Origin: Megaustenia siamemsis
Taxonomy: Eukaryota > Mollusca > Gastropoda > Stylommatophora > Ariophantidae
Reading direction: 5' to 3'
Assembly (NCBI GenBank): GCA_032433765.1
Contig: JAVIAB010000102.1
Location: 8,243,021-8,307,020, forward strand
DNA: 64,000 nucleotides
Position 1 is the first letter of the stretch; each line of letters starts with the position of its first letter. The notes under the pieces are model-generated. The model had not been told where the DNA came from and did not search any database. It was given only the letters and a program-made list of their open reading frames with translations. The translations under genes were made by a program, and so were the position numbers. Positions 53,666-64,000 of this stretch are shown here, piece after piece.

Positions 53666-54015
53666 CAAGGTATATAAACCTGTTAATATAACTCAGAAAA
53701 TATAGGCTGCGGATGAACAGAGAGCACCTCACCAAAACAAGACTAAGGCCCAAATAAACAAAACTTATGTTTGGTGGTCAGAAGCACCCCAGGCCGTTTA
53801 TTTTACCAGCGTAAACCTATATTAGTATACATTTGAAACAAAACTGGTTGAATTTAACTCGTTAATTGAAAGATAACCACTGAATAATGAGAAAATAACA
53901 GCCGTTAAACAGACCTGCATGCATCAAAAGTTAATTAGCGTCTGTTGTGTTTCCTGCCCCGCTTTTTCCAGTTTGTTGTCTTAACAGTTACTGTTATCAT
54001 TGTTGCTTTTGTTTT
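53666..54015. other. No recognisable feature
   Basis: Unique sequence without a supported gene. Confidence 0.5.
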
Positions 54016-54995
54016 TTTATCTACAGGGTATCCCCAAACTAATGGGGTTTTTTTTATCTACAGGGTGTCCCTAAACTAATGGTTTTTTTTTTTTATCTAC
54101 AGGGTATCTCCAAACTAATGGGTTTTTTTTATCTACAGGGTATCCCCAAACTAATGGGTTTTTTTATCTACAGGGTATCCCCAAACTAATGGGGTTTTTT
54201 TATCTACAGGGTATCTGCAAACTCATGCTTTTTTTTATCTACAGGGTATCCCCAAACTAATGGATTTTTTTTTATCTACAGGGTGTCCCCAAACTAATGG
54301 TGTTTTTATCTACAGGGTATTCCCAAACTAATAGTTTTTTTATCTACAGGGTATCCCCAAACTAATGGTTTTTTATCTACAGGGTATCCCCAAACTAATG
54401 GTTTTTTATCTACAGGGTATCCCCAAACTAATGGGTTTTTTATCTACAGGGTATCCCCAAACTAATGGTTTTTTATATCTACAGGGTATCCCCAAACTAA
54501 TGGTTTTTTTTATCTACAGGGCATCCCCAAACTAATGGGTTTTTTTTTATCTACAGGGTATCCCCAAACTAATGCTTTTTTTATCTACAGGGTATCCCCA
54601 AACTAATGGGTTTTTTTATCTACAGGGTGTCCACAAACTAATGGTTTTTTATCTACAGGGTATCCCCAAACTAATGGTTTTTTTATCTACAGGGTATCCC
54701 CAAACTAATGGTTTTTATATCTACAGGGTATCCCCAAACTAATGGTTTTTTTATCTACAGGGTATCCCCAAACTAATGGTTTTTTTATCTACAGGGTATC
54801 CCCAAACTAATGGGGTTTTTCTATCTACAGGGTATCCCCAAACTAATGGTTTTTTTTATCTACAGTGTATTCCCAAACTAATGATTTTTTTTATCTACAG
54901 GGTATCCACAAACTAATTGTTTTTTTATCTACAGGGTATCCACAAACTAATGGGTTTTTTATCTACAGGGTATCCCCAAACTAATGAGTTTCTTT
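54016..54995 (+). repeat. About 33-bp array with an acceptor-like motif in each unit
   Basis: About 29 units of TTTTTTATCTACAGGGTATC + CCCAAACTAATGG. Length varies mainly in the T run. Each unit reads like a polypyrimidine tract, CTACAG and then GGTATCC. Confidence 0.97.
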
Positions 54996-55289
54996 TAAAA
55001 TGTGGGATATTCTATAAATTTACATAATCGTTCTACATTGAACATCCACATACAAGAAGGACAAGAAAACAATAAGGAAAAAAAAAAAGAACAAGGTACC
55101 GCGTCTTCAATATGACACATAAAAAGTATTGTCCATTTTTTTCGACTTTAGGTACATTTTTTTGTTTTAATAATGTGTTTACTTTTATTATGGTTTATTA
55201 GACAGGTTTTTTTTTTAATTATGGGTGAAGAATTAATGAGATCCGTCGTACATATTTAACATCATTATCGTCAGGTCGTATGTCCTATG

Positions 55290-56215
55290 CAGAACGTTTC
55301 ACTCACTACAGCCTGCCTGAAAGAATCTATGTCTCTAACCAGATCTCTCACAGAATACTGTACTCACCACAGCCCGTCTGAAAGAATCTATGTCTTTAGC
55401 CAGATCTCTCACAGAACGTTACATTCACCACAACCCGTCTGAAAGAATCTCTGTCTCTAGCCAGATTTCCCACAGAACGTTACGTTCACCATAGCCCGCC
55501 TGAAAGAATTCCTGTCTCTTGTAGCCAGATCTCCCACAGAACGTTGCATTCACCACAGACCGCCTGAAAGAATCTCTGTCTCTAGCCAGATCTCCCACAG
55601 AACGTTACATTCACCATAGCCCGCCTGAAAGAATCTCTCTCTAGCCAGATCTCTCACAGAACGTTACATTCACCATAGCCCGCCTGAAAGAATCTCTGTC
55701 TCTAGCCAGATCTCTCACAGAACGTTACATTCACCATAGCCCGCCTGAAAGAATCTCTGTCTCTAGCCAGATCTCTCACAGAACGTTACGTTCACCATAG
55801 CCCGCCTGAAAGAGTCTCTGTCTCCAGCCAGATCTCCCACAGAATGTTACATTCACCATAGCCCGCCTGAAAGATTCTCTGTCTCTAGCCAGATCTCTCA
55901 CAGAACGTTACATTGACCACAGTCCGCCTGAAAGAATCCCTGTCTCTAGCCAGATCTCTCACAGAACGTTACATTCACCACAGCCCGCCTGAAAGATTCT
56001 CTGTCTCTAGCCAGATCTCCCACAGAACGTTACATTCACCACAGCCCGCCTGAAAGAATCCCTGTCTCTTGTAGCCAGATCTCCCACAGAACGTTATATT
56101 CACCACAGCCCGCCTGAAAGAATTCCTGTCTCTTGTAGCCAGATCTCCCACAGAACGTTACATTCACCACAGCCCGCCTGAAAGAATTCCTGTCTCTTGT
56201 AGCCAGATCTCCGAC
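55290..56215. repeat. 60-bp minisatellite derived from a LINE 3' end
   Basis: About 15 units of CACCACAGCCCGCCTGAAAG + AATCTCTGTCTCTAGCCAGA + TCTCCCACAGAACGTTACATT. Minus-strand frames read FRRAVVNVTFC and GDLATRDRNS, LINE C-terminal style, and LINE-like sequence follows at 56216-56345. Same family as 5270-5640. Confidence 0.95.
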
Positions 56216-56354
56216 TTTTCTTGTCACTTCCAAGGTCTCTTTGGTGACTTGAAACCACCTTTATCTTTGTCTACCCCTTTCTCGCCGTCCTGGTACCACG
56301 CCTTATTGTATTACCCCGCTGTATCTTTTGACGTGGCCATATTATTTTATCATG

Positions 56355-56810
56355 GCCATATGAGAAAGAGAGTTCATCGGTGCTATATAGAACCAATTCT
56401 GACCTATGGAAGCGAATTATGGACAGTAGACAAACAAATGAAAAGACGATTAGAGGCCACAGAGATGGGATTTCTCAGAAGAATGTTGAAAGTTCCTTGG
56501 ACAGCTAAAAAGACCATTGAGAAAGGTCTGAAAGAGGCCAACACAAAAAGGGAGCTCTTAAGAAACATCAGAAAGAAGCAATCAACATTTTTCGGGCACA
56601 TCATGAGAAGAGGAAAGTTGGAATACTTGGTTACAACCGGCAAAATAAAAGGAAAGAGAGATCGCGGACGACAAAGAGAGAAAATACTGGATAGCTTGGT
56701 GTCATGGCATGGAAAACAGTCAACAACAGAACTGATACGATGCACTGTAGATAGAAGATTGTGGAGGGACATGATCACCTATGCCAACCGGTATGGCACA
56801 TGATGATATT
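56355..56810 (+). mobile_element. LINE group B 3' copy, well preserved
   Basis: One open frame (to 56801) encodes CYIEPILTYGSELWTVDKQM, FLRRMLKVPWTAKKT, TFFGHIMRRGKLEYLVTTGK and RCTVDRRLWRDMITYANR, the end of a LINE polyprotein. It is 5' truncated against minus-strand LINE-like sequence. Confidence 0.92.
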
Positions 56811-56814
56811 ATTT

Positions 56815-57430
56815 TTATTTCCTCTGTTGAATATTTACAAGCCAGTTCTTTTTAACTCTTTCTGTCCGTTTCGCCGCACAGTGCGTCACTCTCAATTTGA
56901 ATAGTTTAATCTGTCATCAAAACATATTCTTTTTACATGTCTTGTATCATCTTGGTATTAGTGAAATATATTTCCTTTTTTAGTTATCTAAAAATTAATA
57001 TATTATACGTTAAGTGTTAGACAAAAATAAACATGTAGCTTAAAGTTTAAAAACATGACAAATTTTGTCTCTGAAATCTTACCGCTAAATTGATAAAAAG
57101 ATTCCGTACTGAAAGAGTTCGTAATTAAATTTTGAAATATGGCTTTATTGCTCTTTGGCTTTGACCATGGCATTTTAACAAATGTTTCTGCAGTGTTTAG
57201 TTTAGAGTGAAACTATTTTTTTCTTTCCTTTTTGTCTGAATGTCCGTGTACTACAACCATATGTTGCTATCAGAAACAAAACAAAAATACATGCCCTCTG
57301 TAATTTTAATTGAACTTCCTCGCTGGTATTGTGCCACTTGTTCTTCGTGACATTTCATGATTTTGTTGCGATTGCTTACCTTGTTATCTTTGTGACAGTC
57401 TCCATTGTTATTTACTAATTATTTTAATTA
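56815..57430. other. No clear feature
   Basis: Mostly unique. About 56840-57120 resembles 29280-29480 and 30940-31050 (GTGCGTCACTCTCAATTTGA, GACTTGTATCAT..., AAACATGACAAATTTTGTCTC), so a dispersed element of unknown type is present in both places. Confidence 0.6.
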
Positions 57431-57670
57431 TTATAATTCTTTTAAGATAATGTCATGTGTTCCCCATCATTTTCATCTCTGCTTCCACTATCTTTTCAAA
57501 GAATATTTTGGTCTTCCTCTTTGTCTCTTCTCCTGGTGATTCCAAAACAAAGGGCCTGCTGTGTAATACTCCCAGTTGGCTTCCCCAGTGTGTGTAAAAC
57601 GTGTGTTCTATTCAAAGCCATTATCTTTGTTGTATCTCTTAATCCACTGGCATTTGACAGGTCTCACAAA
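57430..57670 (-). mobile_element. LINE group G fragment
   Basis: TTTTCATCTCTGCTTCCACT, TTTGGTCTTCCTCTTTGTCT and GGGCCTGCTGTGTAATACTC match the other G copies; the extreme 3' end is missing. Confidence 0.85.
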
Positions 57671-57737
57671 TGAAGAAGCTAAATTGTCGTATTTTTGAAA
57701 ACTTTGTAAAACATTTTCCCATGCATGAGATATTTAA

Positions 57738-57738
<1 letters not shown>

Positions 57739-57800
<62 letters not shown>
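57739..57800. repeat. (CT)n microsatellite
   Basis: CT dinucleotides for about 60 bp. Confidence 0.97.
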
Positions 57801-57802
<2 letters not shown>

Positions 57803-57956
57803 TCTGTATCGTGTAATTAATCTGTTCTGGTGTATCCGGAAATGCCAATCTTATATTCATTATCCAGGAACGATGCTGTAAGTCGATACTGCTGTTAGGA
57901 GAAATGTAATTATTAGATCGATACTTTGACAGATTGAGTTAGGAACTAGGCGCTGA

Positions 57957-58065
57957 ATAGTTGTGTTGTTCTGTCATTTACTGGTGGCCAGATTACCGAA
58001 TCAAGCTAGAATAGTTGTGTTGTTCTGTCATTTACTGGTGGCCAGATTACCGAATCAAGCTTGCT
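57957..58065. repeat. Two-copy direct repeat of about 53 bp
   Basis: ATAGTTGTGTTGTTCTGTCA + TTTACTGGTGGCCAGATTAC occurs twice in a row. Confidence 0.93.
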
Positions 58066-58233
58066 CAAATCAGAACAATGATCAATTCCGATACAAAAGT
58101 TCTGCGCAATCAGAGCCGAGGAAATTCTGGCAATCTCAGACGGCTCCCATGGAGAAGATCTTTGTTTCTGCTGTGAAACGTATCACCAACAGCGAAATAC
58201 GAGAGCTTGAATATTAGGAGCCCCTATACTTCA

Positions 58234-58612
58234 GGAAATTAGAGAAATCACCAATCAACCACTAATATCTTCAGTAATAAAGAAAAGACGATGGTCATAT
58301 GTTGGACATGTGATGAGAAGAGATAATAACCGAATAGCAAAGCAGGCACTCATATGGGAAACAACAGGTAAGAGAAAAAGAGGAAGACCCAGGGAGACAC
58401 TGAGAAGAACATTGATGAGAGAGGCAAGAGCAGCAGAATTCGGCTCCCTCAATGAGATAGAGCTGCTTGCACAGAACAGAGACAAATGGCGAGATTTGAT
58501 AAAATATCTTTAAAAGAAAACTGCTAGAACAAAAATTCAGATAGGAGAAGGTGTATCTTGGTCTACGCCCTATGGGCTGGCAACGGCTCGAAAGGTAAAT
58601 ATATAGATAGAT
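58234..58612 (+). mobile_element. LINE group A 3' fragment
   Basis: It begins at GAAATTAGAGAAATCACCAA, encodes MMRRDNNRIAKQALIWETTG and ends CGAAAGGTAAATATATAGATA. Confidence 0.94.
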
Positions 58613-58751
58613 ACTTCAGCACATGACAGTACCTATCATCACAAAGAAACATCTTATACAGATACTTGCGTTCGCCCGATGGCTAAAGGAGTACACCTCT
58701 TCATGATCCGCCCTTACAAGGACGTTAAGTGGGCGTGTCTACGTTGTGTTA

Positions 58752-58896
58752 GGGAGTCGCGATAGCTCAGTGGTTAAGTGAACTGGACTACAAAGGACAA
58801 GAAGTAGGGTTCGATCCCAACCGACGGCTTCCGGTTCACCCAGCCTTTAATGTGTCCTGGATTTTTTTATGGGAAAGTAAAGCGACACGGGTGTAA
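58752..58896 (+). mobile_element. SINE1 copy 12, 5' half
   Basis: Head GGGAGTCGCGATAGCTCAGT to GGGAAAGTAAAGCGACACGG, broken after GTGTAAT. Confidence 0.93.
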
Positions 58897-58904
58897 TCTT
58901 CTTT

Positions 58905-59320
58905 CTTCCTCTTCTTTTCTCTTTTCACTGATACCTAAAATGTGTCGTGGTTTATATCATTTGTCGTTCTTGTGCTGCTCGAACTGTCTGAATTAGTGAT
59001 TTTCTTTTGTTGTTACATGTCTCTGTCACTGCATCTATCCATCTTCTTCTTTTCTCTTTTCACTGATACCTAAAATGTGTCGTGGTTTATATCATTTGTC
59101 GTTCTTGTGATGCTCGAACTGTCTGAATTAGTGATTTTCTTTTGTTGTTACATGTCTCTGTCACTGTATCTATCCATCTTCTTCTTTTCTCTTTTCACTG
59201 ATACCTAAAAGGTGTCGTGGTTTATATCATTTGTCGTTCTTGAGCTGCTCGAACTGTCTGAATTAGTGATTTTCCTTTGTTGTTACATGTCTCTATCACT
59301 GCATCTATCCATCTTCTTCT
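58905..59320. repeat. 132-bp tandem repeat, three copies
   Basis: CTTCTTTTCTCTTTTCACTG ... CTGCATCTATCCAT occurs three times with few changes, inside the piece that splits SINE1. Confidence 0.95.
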
Positions 59321-59617
59321 GGGCCTTCCTCTTGGTCTTTTCCCATGCATTCTCGAGAAGAACGCCCTTGATGGTGATTGGTAAGGATTCATTCTGACCA
59401 GGTGGCCAAACCATTTAAATTGTTATTGTTCTATATATTCTTGGCAGGGTTTTGTTCCTACCATTTTTCTTATGGTTTCATTTGGTATTATATCTCTTCT
59501 TGTGCTGTTTGTTACTTTTCTCAAGCTACGCATCTCACATGTATTGATCTTTCTTAAATGTGATTTAGGAAAGGTCCAATTTCCAAAAAAGGGTCACATG
59601 AAAAAAGAAATTCAAAC
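59318..59617 (-). mobile_element. LINE 3' fragment inside SINE1
   Basis: GGGCCTTCCTCTTGGTCTTT, GACCAGGTGGCCAAACCATT and TTGTTATTGTTCTATATATTC are typical of the minus strand of LINE C-termini; no close partner lies in this window. Confidence 0.7.
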
Positions 59618-59735
59618 GAGCGTAATACCGACCACATTACCCCAAAAATCATGTGCCGAAGGTCTGTAAAATGTATGGTCACTAACACCATATTCCTTAT
59701 ACGCCACTTGGCGTGACGGGGGTACTTTACTTTTT
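59618..59735 (+). mobile_element. SINE1 copy 12, 3' half
   Basis: GCGTAATACCGACCACATTA to GGCGTGACGGGGGTACTTTA continues the SINE broken at 58896; GYGTAAT is shared by both break points. Confidence 0.93.
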
Positions 59736-60084
59736 ACTCTTATACATTGTGTTGTAGTTTGCAGTTAAACTATGATGTTTGCGCCTTTCGGTCCAACACA
59801 TCCGACTTCAGCATGTTATTTTTGAGTACCGGGTTTTCTTCCCTTTTTGATCCCTACTCGCTTGGCCAGACTAGACAGGTTAGGGTGTTTATAGAGGCAC
59901 CACGAAGAAGTGGAGTGGAGTCTCGATGATTCTGGTTCCCCGATCCTGGCTCAAGACATCAGTTGTGGGTCAGTGGCAGCTTCCGGCTCTGATGTGGTGC
60001 ATTATTGCCTCCCTGGCCTTCGGTTGATTTGCGGGCAGTTTGCATGGTACGAGCCATTATTAATTCTGTTTTTGTAGAATCTTT

Positions 60085-61830
60085 TATAGAAAATATTCAT
60101 TCTCACATTGTGCTACAGATAATGTTCATTCTCACCTTGTGCTACAGATAATGTTCATTCTCACCTTGTGCTACAGATAATGTTCATTCTCACCTTGTGC
60201 TACAGATAATGTTCATTCTCATCTTGTGCTACAGATAATGTTCATTCTCACCTTGTGCTACATATAATGTTTACTCTCACCGTGTGCTACAAATAATGTT
60301 CAACTTGTGCTACAGATAATGTTCATTCTCACCTTGTGCTACAGATAATGTTCATTCTCACCTTGTGCTACAGATAATGTTCATTCTCACCTTGTGCTAC
60401 AGATAATGTTCATTCTCATCTTGTGCTACAGATAATGTTCATTCTCACCTTGTGCTACATATAATGTTTACTCTCACCGTGTGCTACAAATAATGTTCAA
60501 CTTGTGCTACAGATAATGTTCATTCTCACCTTGTGCTACAGATAATGTTCATTCTCACCTTGTGCTACAGATAATGTTCATTCTCACCTTGTGCTACAGA
60601 TAATGTCCATTCTTACCTTGTGCTACAGATAATGTTCATTCTCACCTTGTGCTACATATAATGTTTACTCTCACCGTGTGCTACAGATAATGTTCATTCT
60701 CATCTTGTACACAAAGATAATGTTCATTCTCATCTTGTGCTACAGATAATGTTCATTCTCATCTTGTGCTACAGATAATGTTCATTCTCATCTTGTGCTA
60801 CAGATAATGTTCATTCTCATCTTGTGCTACAGATAATGTTCATTCTCATCTTGTGCTACATATAATGTTCATTCTCATCTGGTGTTACAGATAATGTTCA
60901 TTCTCATCTTGCGCTACATATAATGTTCATTCTCATCTGGTGTTACAGATAATGTTCATTCTCATCTTGTGCTACAGATAATGTTCATTCTCATCTTGTA
61001 CTACAGATAATATTCACTCTCATCTTGTGCTACAGATAATGTTAATTCTTATCTTGTGCTACAGATAATGTTCATTCTCATCTTGTGCTACAGATAATGT
61101 TAATTTTCATCTTGTGCTACAGATAATGTTCATTCTCACCTTGTGCTACGGATAAAGTTAATTATCATCTCGTGCTACAGACAATGTTATTTCTCATCTT
61201 CTGCTACAGATAATATTAATTCTCACCTTGTGCTACAGATAATGTTCATTCTCATCTTGTACACAAAGATAATGTTAATTCTCATCTTGTGCCACAGATA
61301 ATTTTCATTCTCATCTTGTGCTACAGATAATGTTAATTCTCATCTTGTACACAAAGACAATGTTAATTATCATCTTGTGCTACAGATAATGTTAATTCTC
61401 ATCTTGTACACAAAGACAATGTTAATTATCATCTTGTGCTACAGATAATATTATTTCTCACCTTGTGCTACAGATAATATTAATTCTCACCTTGTGGTAC
61501 AGATAATATTAATTCTCACCTTGTGCTACAGATAATATTAATTCTCACCTTGTGCTACAGATAATATTAATTCTCACCTTGTAAGTAAAAGTAAAGTACC
61601 CCCCGTCACGCCAAGTGGCGTATAGGGAAATAAGGTGTTAGTGACCCTATATTTTACAGACCTTCAGCACATGATTTTTGGGGTAATGTGGTCGGTATTA
61701 CGCCCGTGCTGCTTTTACTTTCCCAGAAAAAATCCGGTACCCATTTAAGGCTGGGTGAACCCGGAGCCGTCGGTTGGGATCGAACCCTACCAATTCTCAC
61801 CTTGTGCTACAGATAATATTAATTCTCACC
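60085..61830. repeat. 28-bp minisatellite, about 55 copies, with two SINE1 insertions
   Basis: Units of CAGATAATGTTCATTCTCAC + CTTGTGCTA. A higher-order unit is visible: the block containing CATATAATGTTTACTCTCAC and the short unit CAAATAATGTTCAACTTGTG occurs twice, at about 60258 and 60456. Confidence 0.96.
61584..61791 (-). mobile_element. SINE1 copy 13 inside the 28-bp array, head missing
   Basis: AGTACCCCCCGTCACGCCAA to GATCGAACCCTACC; the array resumes at once with AATTCTCACCTTGTGC. Confidence 0.95.
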
Positions 61831-61833
61831 TTT

Positions 61834-62050
61834 TAAGTAAAAAGTAAAGAGCCCCCGTCACGCCAAGTGGCGAATAGGGAATATGGTGTTAGTGACCATA
61901 CATTTTACAAACTTTCAGCACATGGTTTTTGGGGTAATGTGGTCGGTATTACGCCCGTGCCGCTTTACTTTCCCAGAAAAAAATCTGGCACCCTTTTTAA
62001 GGCTGGGTGAACCCGGGAGCCGTCGGTTGAATCGAACTCTACCTCTTGTT
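61834..62050 (-). mobile_element. SINE1 copy 14, head missing
   Basis: AGAGCCCCCGTCACGCCAAG to ATCGAACTCTACCTCTTGTT. It is inserted one unit away from copy 13 and belongs to the AGAGCCCC tail subtype, so the two are separate insertions. Confidence 0.95.
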
Positions 62051-62500
62051 CAATAATCGGGACATTTCAACATTTGTAACATTTCAGCAATCAAGACATT
62101 TCAATAATCGGGACATTTGGACATTTCAACAAAAATGACATTTCAATAATCGGGACATTTGGGCATTTCAACAATCGGGTCATTTCACCAAATGATATAT
62201 TTCAATAATTGAGACAGTTGGATATTTCAATAATCGAGACATTTGGATATTTCAACAAAAAGGACATTTCTATAATCGAGACATTTGGACATTTCAATAA
62301 TCGAGACATTTGGATATTTCAATAATCGAGACATTTGGATATTTCAACAAAAAGGACATTTCAATAATCGAGACATTTGGATATTTAAATAAAAATGACA
62401 TTTAAATAATCGAGACATTTGGATATTTCAATAAAAATGACATTTAAATAATCGAGACATTTGGATATTTCAACAAAAATGACATTTCAAGAATCACAAT
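62050..62500. repeat. Irregular minisatellite (TCRRGACATTTGGAYATTTCAA)
   Basis: About 20 half-units of ATAATCGAGACATTTGGATA + TTTCAACAAAAATGACATTTCA. Confidence 0.94.
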
Positions 62501-62519
62501 TTAATATCAGTTTTGATGG

Positions 62520-62700
62520 GCACAGCCATAAACGAGAAACTTAGTGGACGTGTAAGAAGTCTTATCAACCAACACAGAACTGGAGTCGTCAGTCGCTGGA
62601 CACTGAGGGAATTGCTGAGGGGGGGGGGTGTCTGAGCACCTATGGACATGTTCGGAGTACAATGATGATGACCCGCAATTAATTCAATAACTCAATGATG
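62520..62700 (+). mobile_element. LINE group H 3' end
   Basis: It reads GRVRSLINQHRTGVVSRWTL then SEHLWTCSEYNDDDPQ, the C-terminal tail seen after RNase H at 45891. A G10 run at 62621-62630 breaks the frame. Confidence 0.88.
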
Positions 62701-62900
62701 ATAACCCACAATTAATTCAATAACTCAATTATGATAACCCACAATTAATTCAATAACTCAATTATGATGACCCACAATTAATTCAATAACTCAATGATGA
62801 TGACCCACAATTAATTCAATAACTCAATGATGATGACCCACAATTAATTCAATAACTCAATGATGATGACCCACAATTAATTCAATAACTCAATCAACCT
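62660..62900 (+). repeat. Tandem tail of LINE group H (31-bp units)
   Basis: Seven units of CAATGATGATGACCCACAAT + TAATTCAATAACT; the first is the LINE's own 3' end. Confidence 0.95.
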
Positions 62901-63160
62901 CGGTAGCCAAACAGGTAGCGCACCCGCCTCCTGATCATAAAGGCGCTGATATGGTTTCCAGAAATAGTGGAATTCTTTCGGGCCGAGTGTTCACCTAGTC
63001 TCTAAAAATTAGTACCGAAATTGTTCTTGGAATCAAAGGCGGCCTGGCATGATATCGGCAAAATCACACCCCAAAAGAATGAGGTTGTCATTGAATGTAA
63101 GGACATTAACATTATATTCCTTATAAGCTCAGCAAAACAGGTGAGAGAGTCTTTATCTTC
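62896..63160 (+). mobile_element. SINE-like element with tRNA-like head
   Basis: CCTCGGTAGCCAAACAGGTAG, GCGCACCCGCCTCCTGATCA and GATATGGTTTCCAGAAATAG, then a body with GGGCCGAGTGTTCACCTAG. Single copy here. Confidence 0.6.
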
Positions 63161-64000
63161 TTCTTCTACCTTTCAACGTCACTTCGGGCGTAGGTCTTCA
63201 ACAAAGACTTTCAATTCCCTGTGGATAATAGGTCTTCAACAAACACTTTCAATTCCCTGTGGATAATAGGTCTTCAACAAACACTTTCAATTCCCTGTGG
63301 ATAATAGGTCTTCAACAAACACTTTCAATTCCCTGTGGAGTATAGGTCTTCAACTAACACTTTCAATTCCCTGTGGAGTATAGGTCTTCAACAAACACTT
63401 TCAATTTCCTGTGGAGTATAGGTCTTCAACAAACACTTTCAATTCCCTGTGGAGTATAGGTCTTCAACAAACACTTTCAATTCCCTGTGGAGTATAGGTC
63501 TTCAACAAATACTTTCAATTCCATGTGGAGTATAGGTCTTCAACAAACACTTTCAATTCCCTGTAGAGTATAGGTCTTCAACAAACACTTTCAATTCCCT
63601 GTGGAGTATAGGTCTTCAACAAACACGTTCAATTCCCTGTAGAGTATAGGTCTTCAACAAACACTTTCAATTTCCTGTGGAGTATAGGTTTTCAACAAAC
63701 ACTTTCAATTCCCTGTGGAGTATAGGTCTTCAACAAACACTTTCAATTCCCTGTGGAGTATAGGTCTTCAACAAACACTTTCAATTTCCTGTGGAGTATA
63801 GGTTTTCAACAAACACTTTCAATTTCCTGTGGAATATAGGTCTTCAACAAACACTTTCAATTCCCTGTGGAGCATAGGTCTTCAACAAACGCATTCAATT
63901 CCCTGTGAAGTATAGGTCTTCAACAAACACTTTCAATTCCCTGTAGATTATAGGTCTTCAACAAACGCTTTCAATTCTATGTAGAGTATAGGTCTTCAAC
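63160..64000 (-). repeat. 38-bp minisatellite derived from the LINE group G 3' end
   Basis: Plus-strand units TATAGGTCTTCAACAAACAC + TTTCAATTCCCTGTGGAG, about 21 copies, run off the window. The first, GTAGGTCTTCAACAAAGACT after TTCTTCTTCTACCTTTCAAC, aligns with the G ends at 22984 and 34387 (CCCTGTGGAGCATAGGTCTT). Confidence 0.96.

Larger units (their letters stand above)
58668..60010 (+). mobile_element. Dispersed repeat F copy 3, split by a SINE1 that is itself split
   Basis: F runs at 58668-58748 (GCGTTCGCCCGATGGCTAAA, ACGTTAAGTGGGCGTGTCTA) and resumes at 59748 (TGTGTTGTAGTTTGCAGTTA to CCGATCCTGGCTCAAGACAT). Confidence 0.88.

Noticed and set aside
60085..61830. Regular 28-bp units reminiscent of a CRISPR array
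   Set aside because: The units are contiguous, without unique spacers, and the context is an animal genome with SINEs.

Overview
This is an intron-dominated stretch of an animal nuclear genome, very rich in tandem repeats. It has no bacterial-type operons, ribosome binding sites or phage genes. What it has is a multi-exon gene with GT..AG introns, many 5'-truncated non-LTR retrotransposons (LINEs), several tRNA-derived SINE families and dozens of minisatellites. The gene family is animal-specific. Together with the repeat load this suggests an invertebrate, and a mollusc such as a gastropod is my best guess, but nothing in the window proves the lineage.

One real gene is clear. On the + strand, eleven exons between 2535 and 32777 join in frame, with matching phases at every junction, into the C-terminal 595 residues of a RhoGAP-START protein of the DLC1/STARD13 family (Drosophila crossveinless-c group). 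Exons 1-2 encode the linker before the GAP domain, exons 3-6 the RhoGAP domain with its arginine finger, and exons 7-11 the START lipid-binding fold and the stop codon. The N-terminal part, including the family's SAM domain, would lie upstream of base 1. Introns run from 0.8 to 3.9 kb and hold nearly all the repeats of the first half. A possible terminal exon of a second, unrecognised gene lies at 35021-35211. From 35.2 kb to the end I see only mobile-element remains, minisatellites and AT-rich DNA.

Mobile elements: at least six LINE groups (called A, B, C, D, G and H here), one of them a degenerate endonuclease+RT copy at 47578-50540 and one an RT-to-C-terminus copy at 17484-19005 with a single nonsense codon. 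There are two abundant tRNA-headed SINEs (SINE1, about 15 copies; SINE2, 6 copies), several rarer ones, and nested insertions with readable target-site duplications (27531/28374, 30058/30151, 20958/21462, 21513/21782).

The most unusual signal is that several minisatellites are built out of the host gene's own exon edges. The last 20 codons plus stop are repeated as a 60-bp array into the 3' UTR region. The donor of exon 3 is repeated every 26 bp. The end of exon 8 is repeated every 44 bp so that each early copy has its own acceptor-like and donor-like sequence around an in-frame 15-nt segment. Exon 1 is bordered by a 50-bp array carrying acceptor-like sequence and by degenerate copies of its donor. 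A second theme is minisatellites grown from LINE 3' ends (5270-5640, 55290-56215, 62660-62900, 63180-64000).
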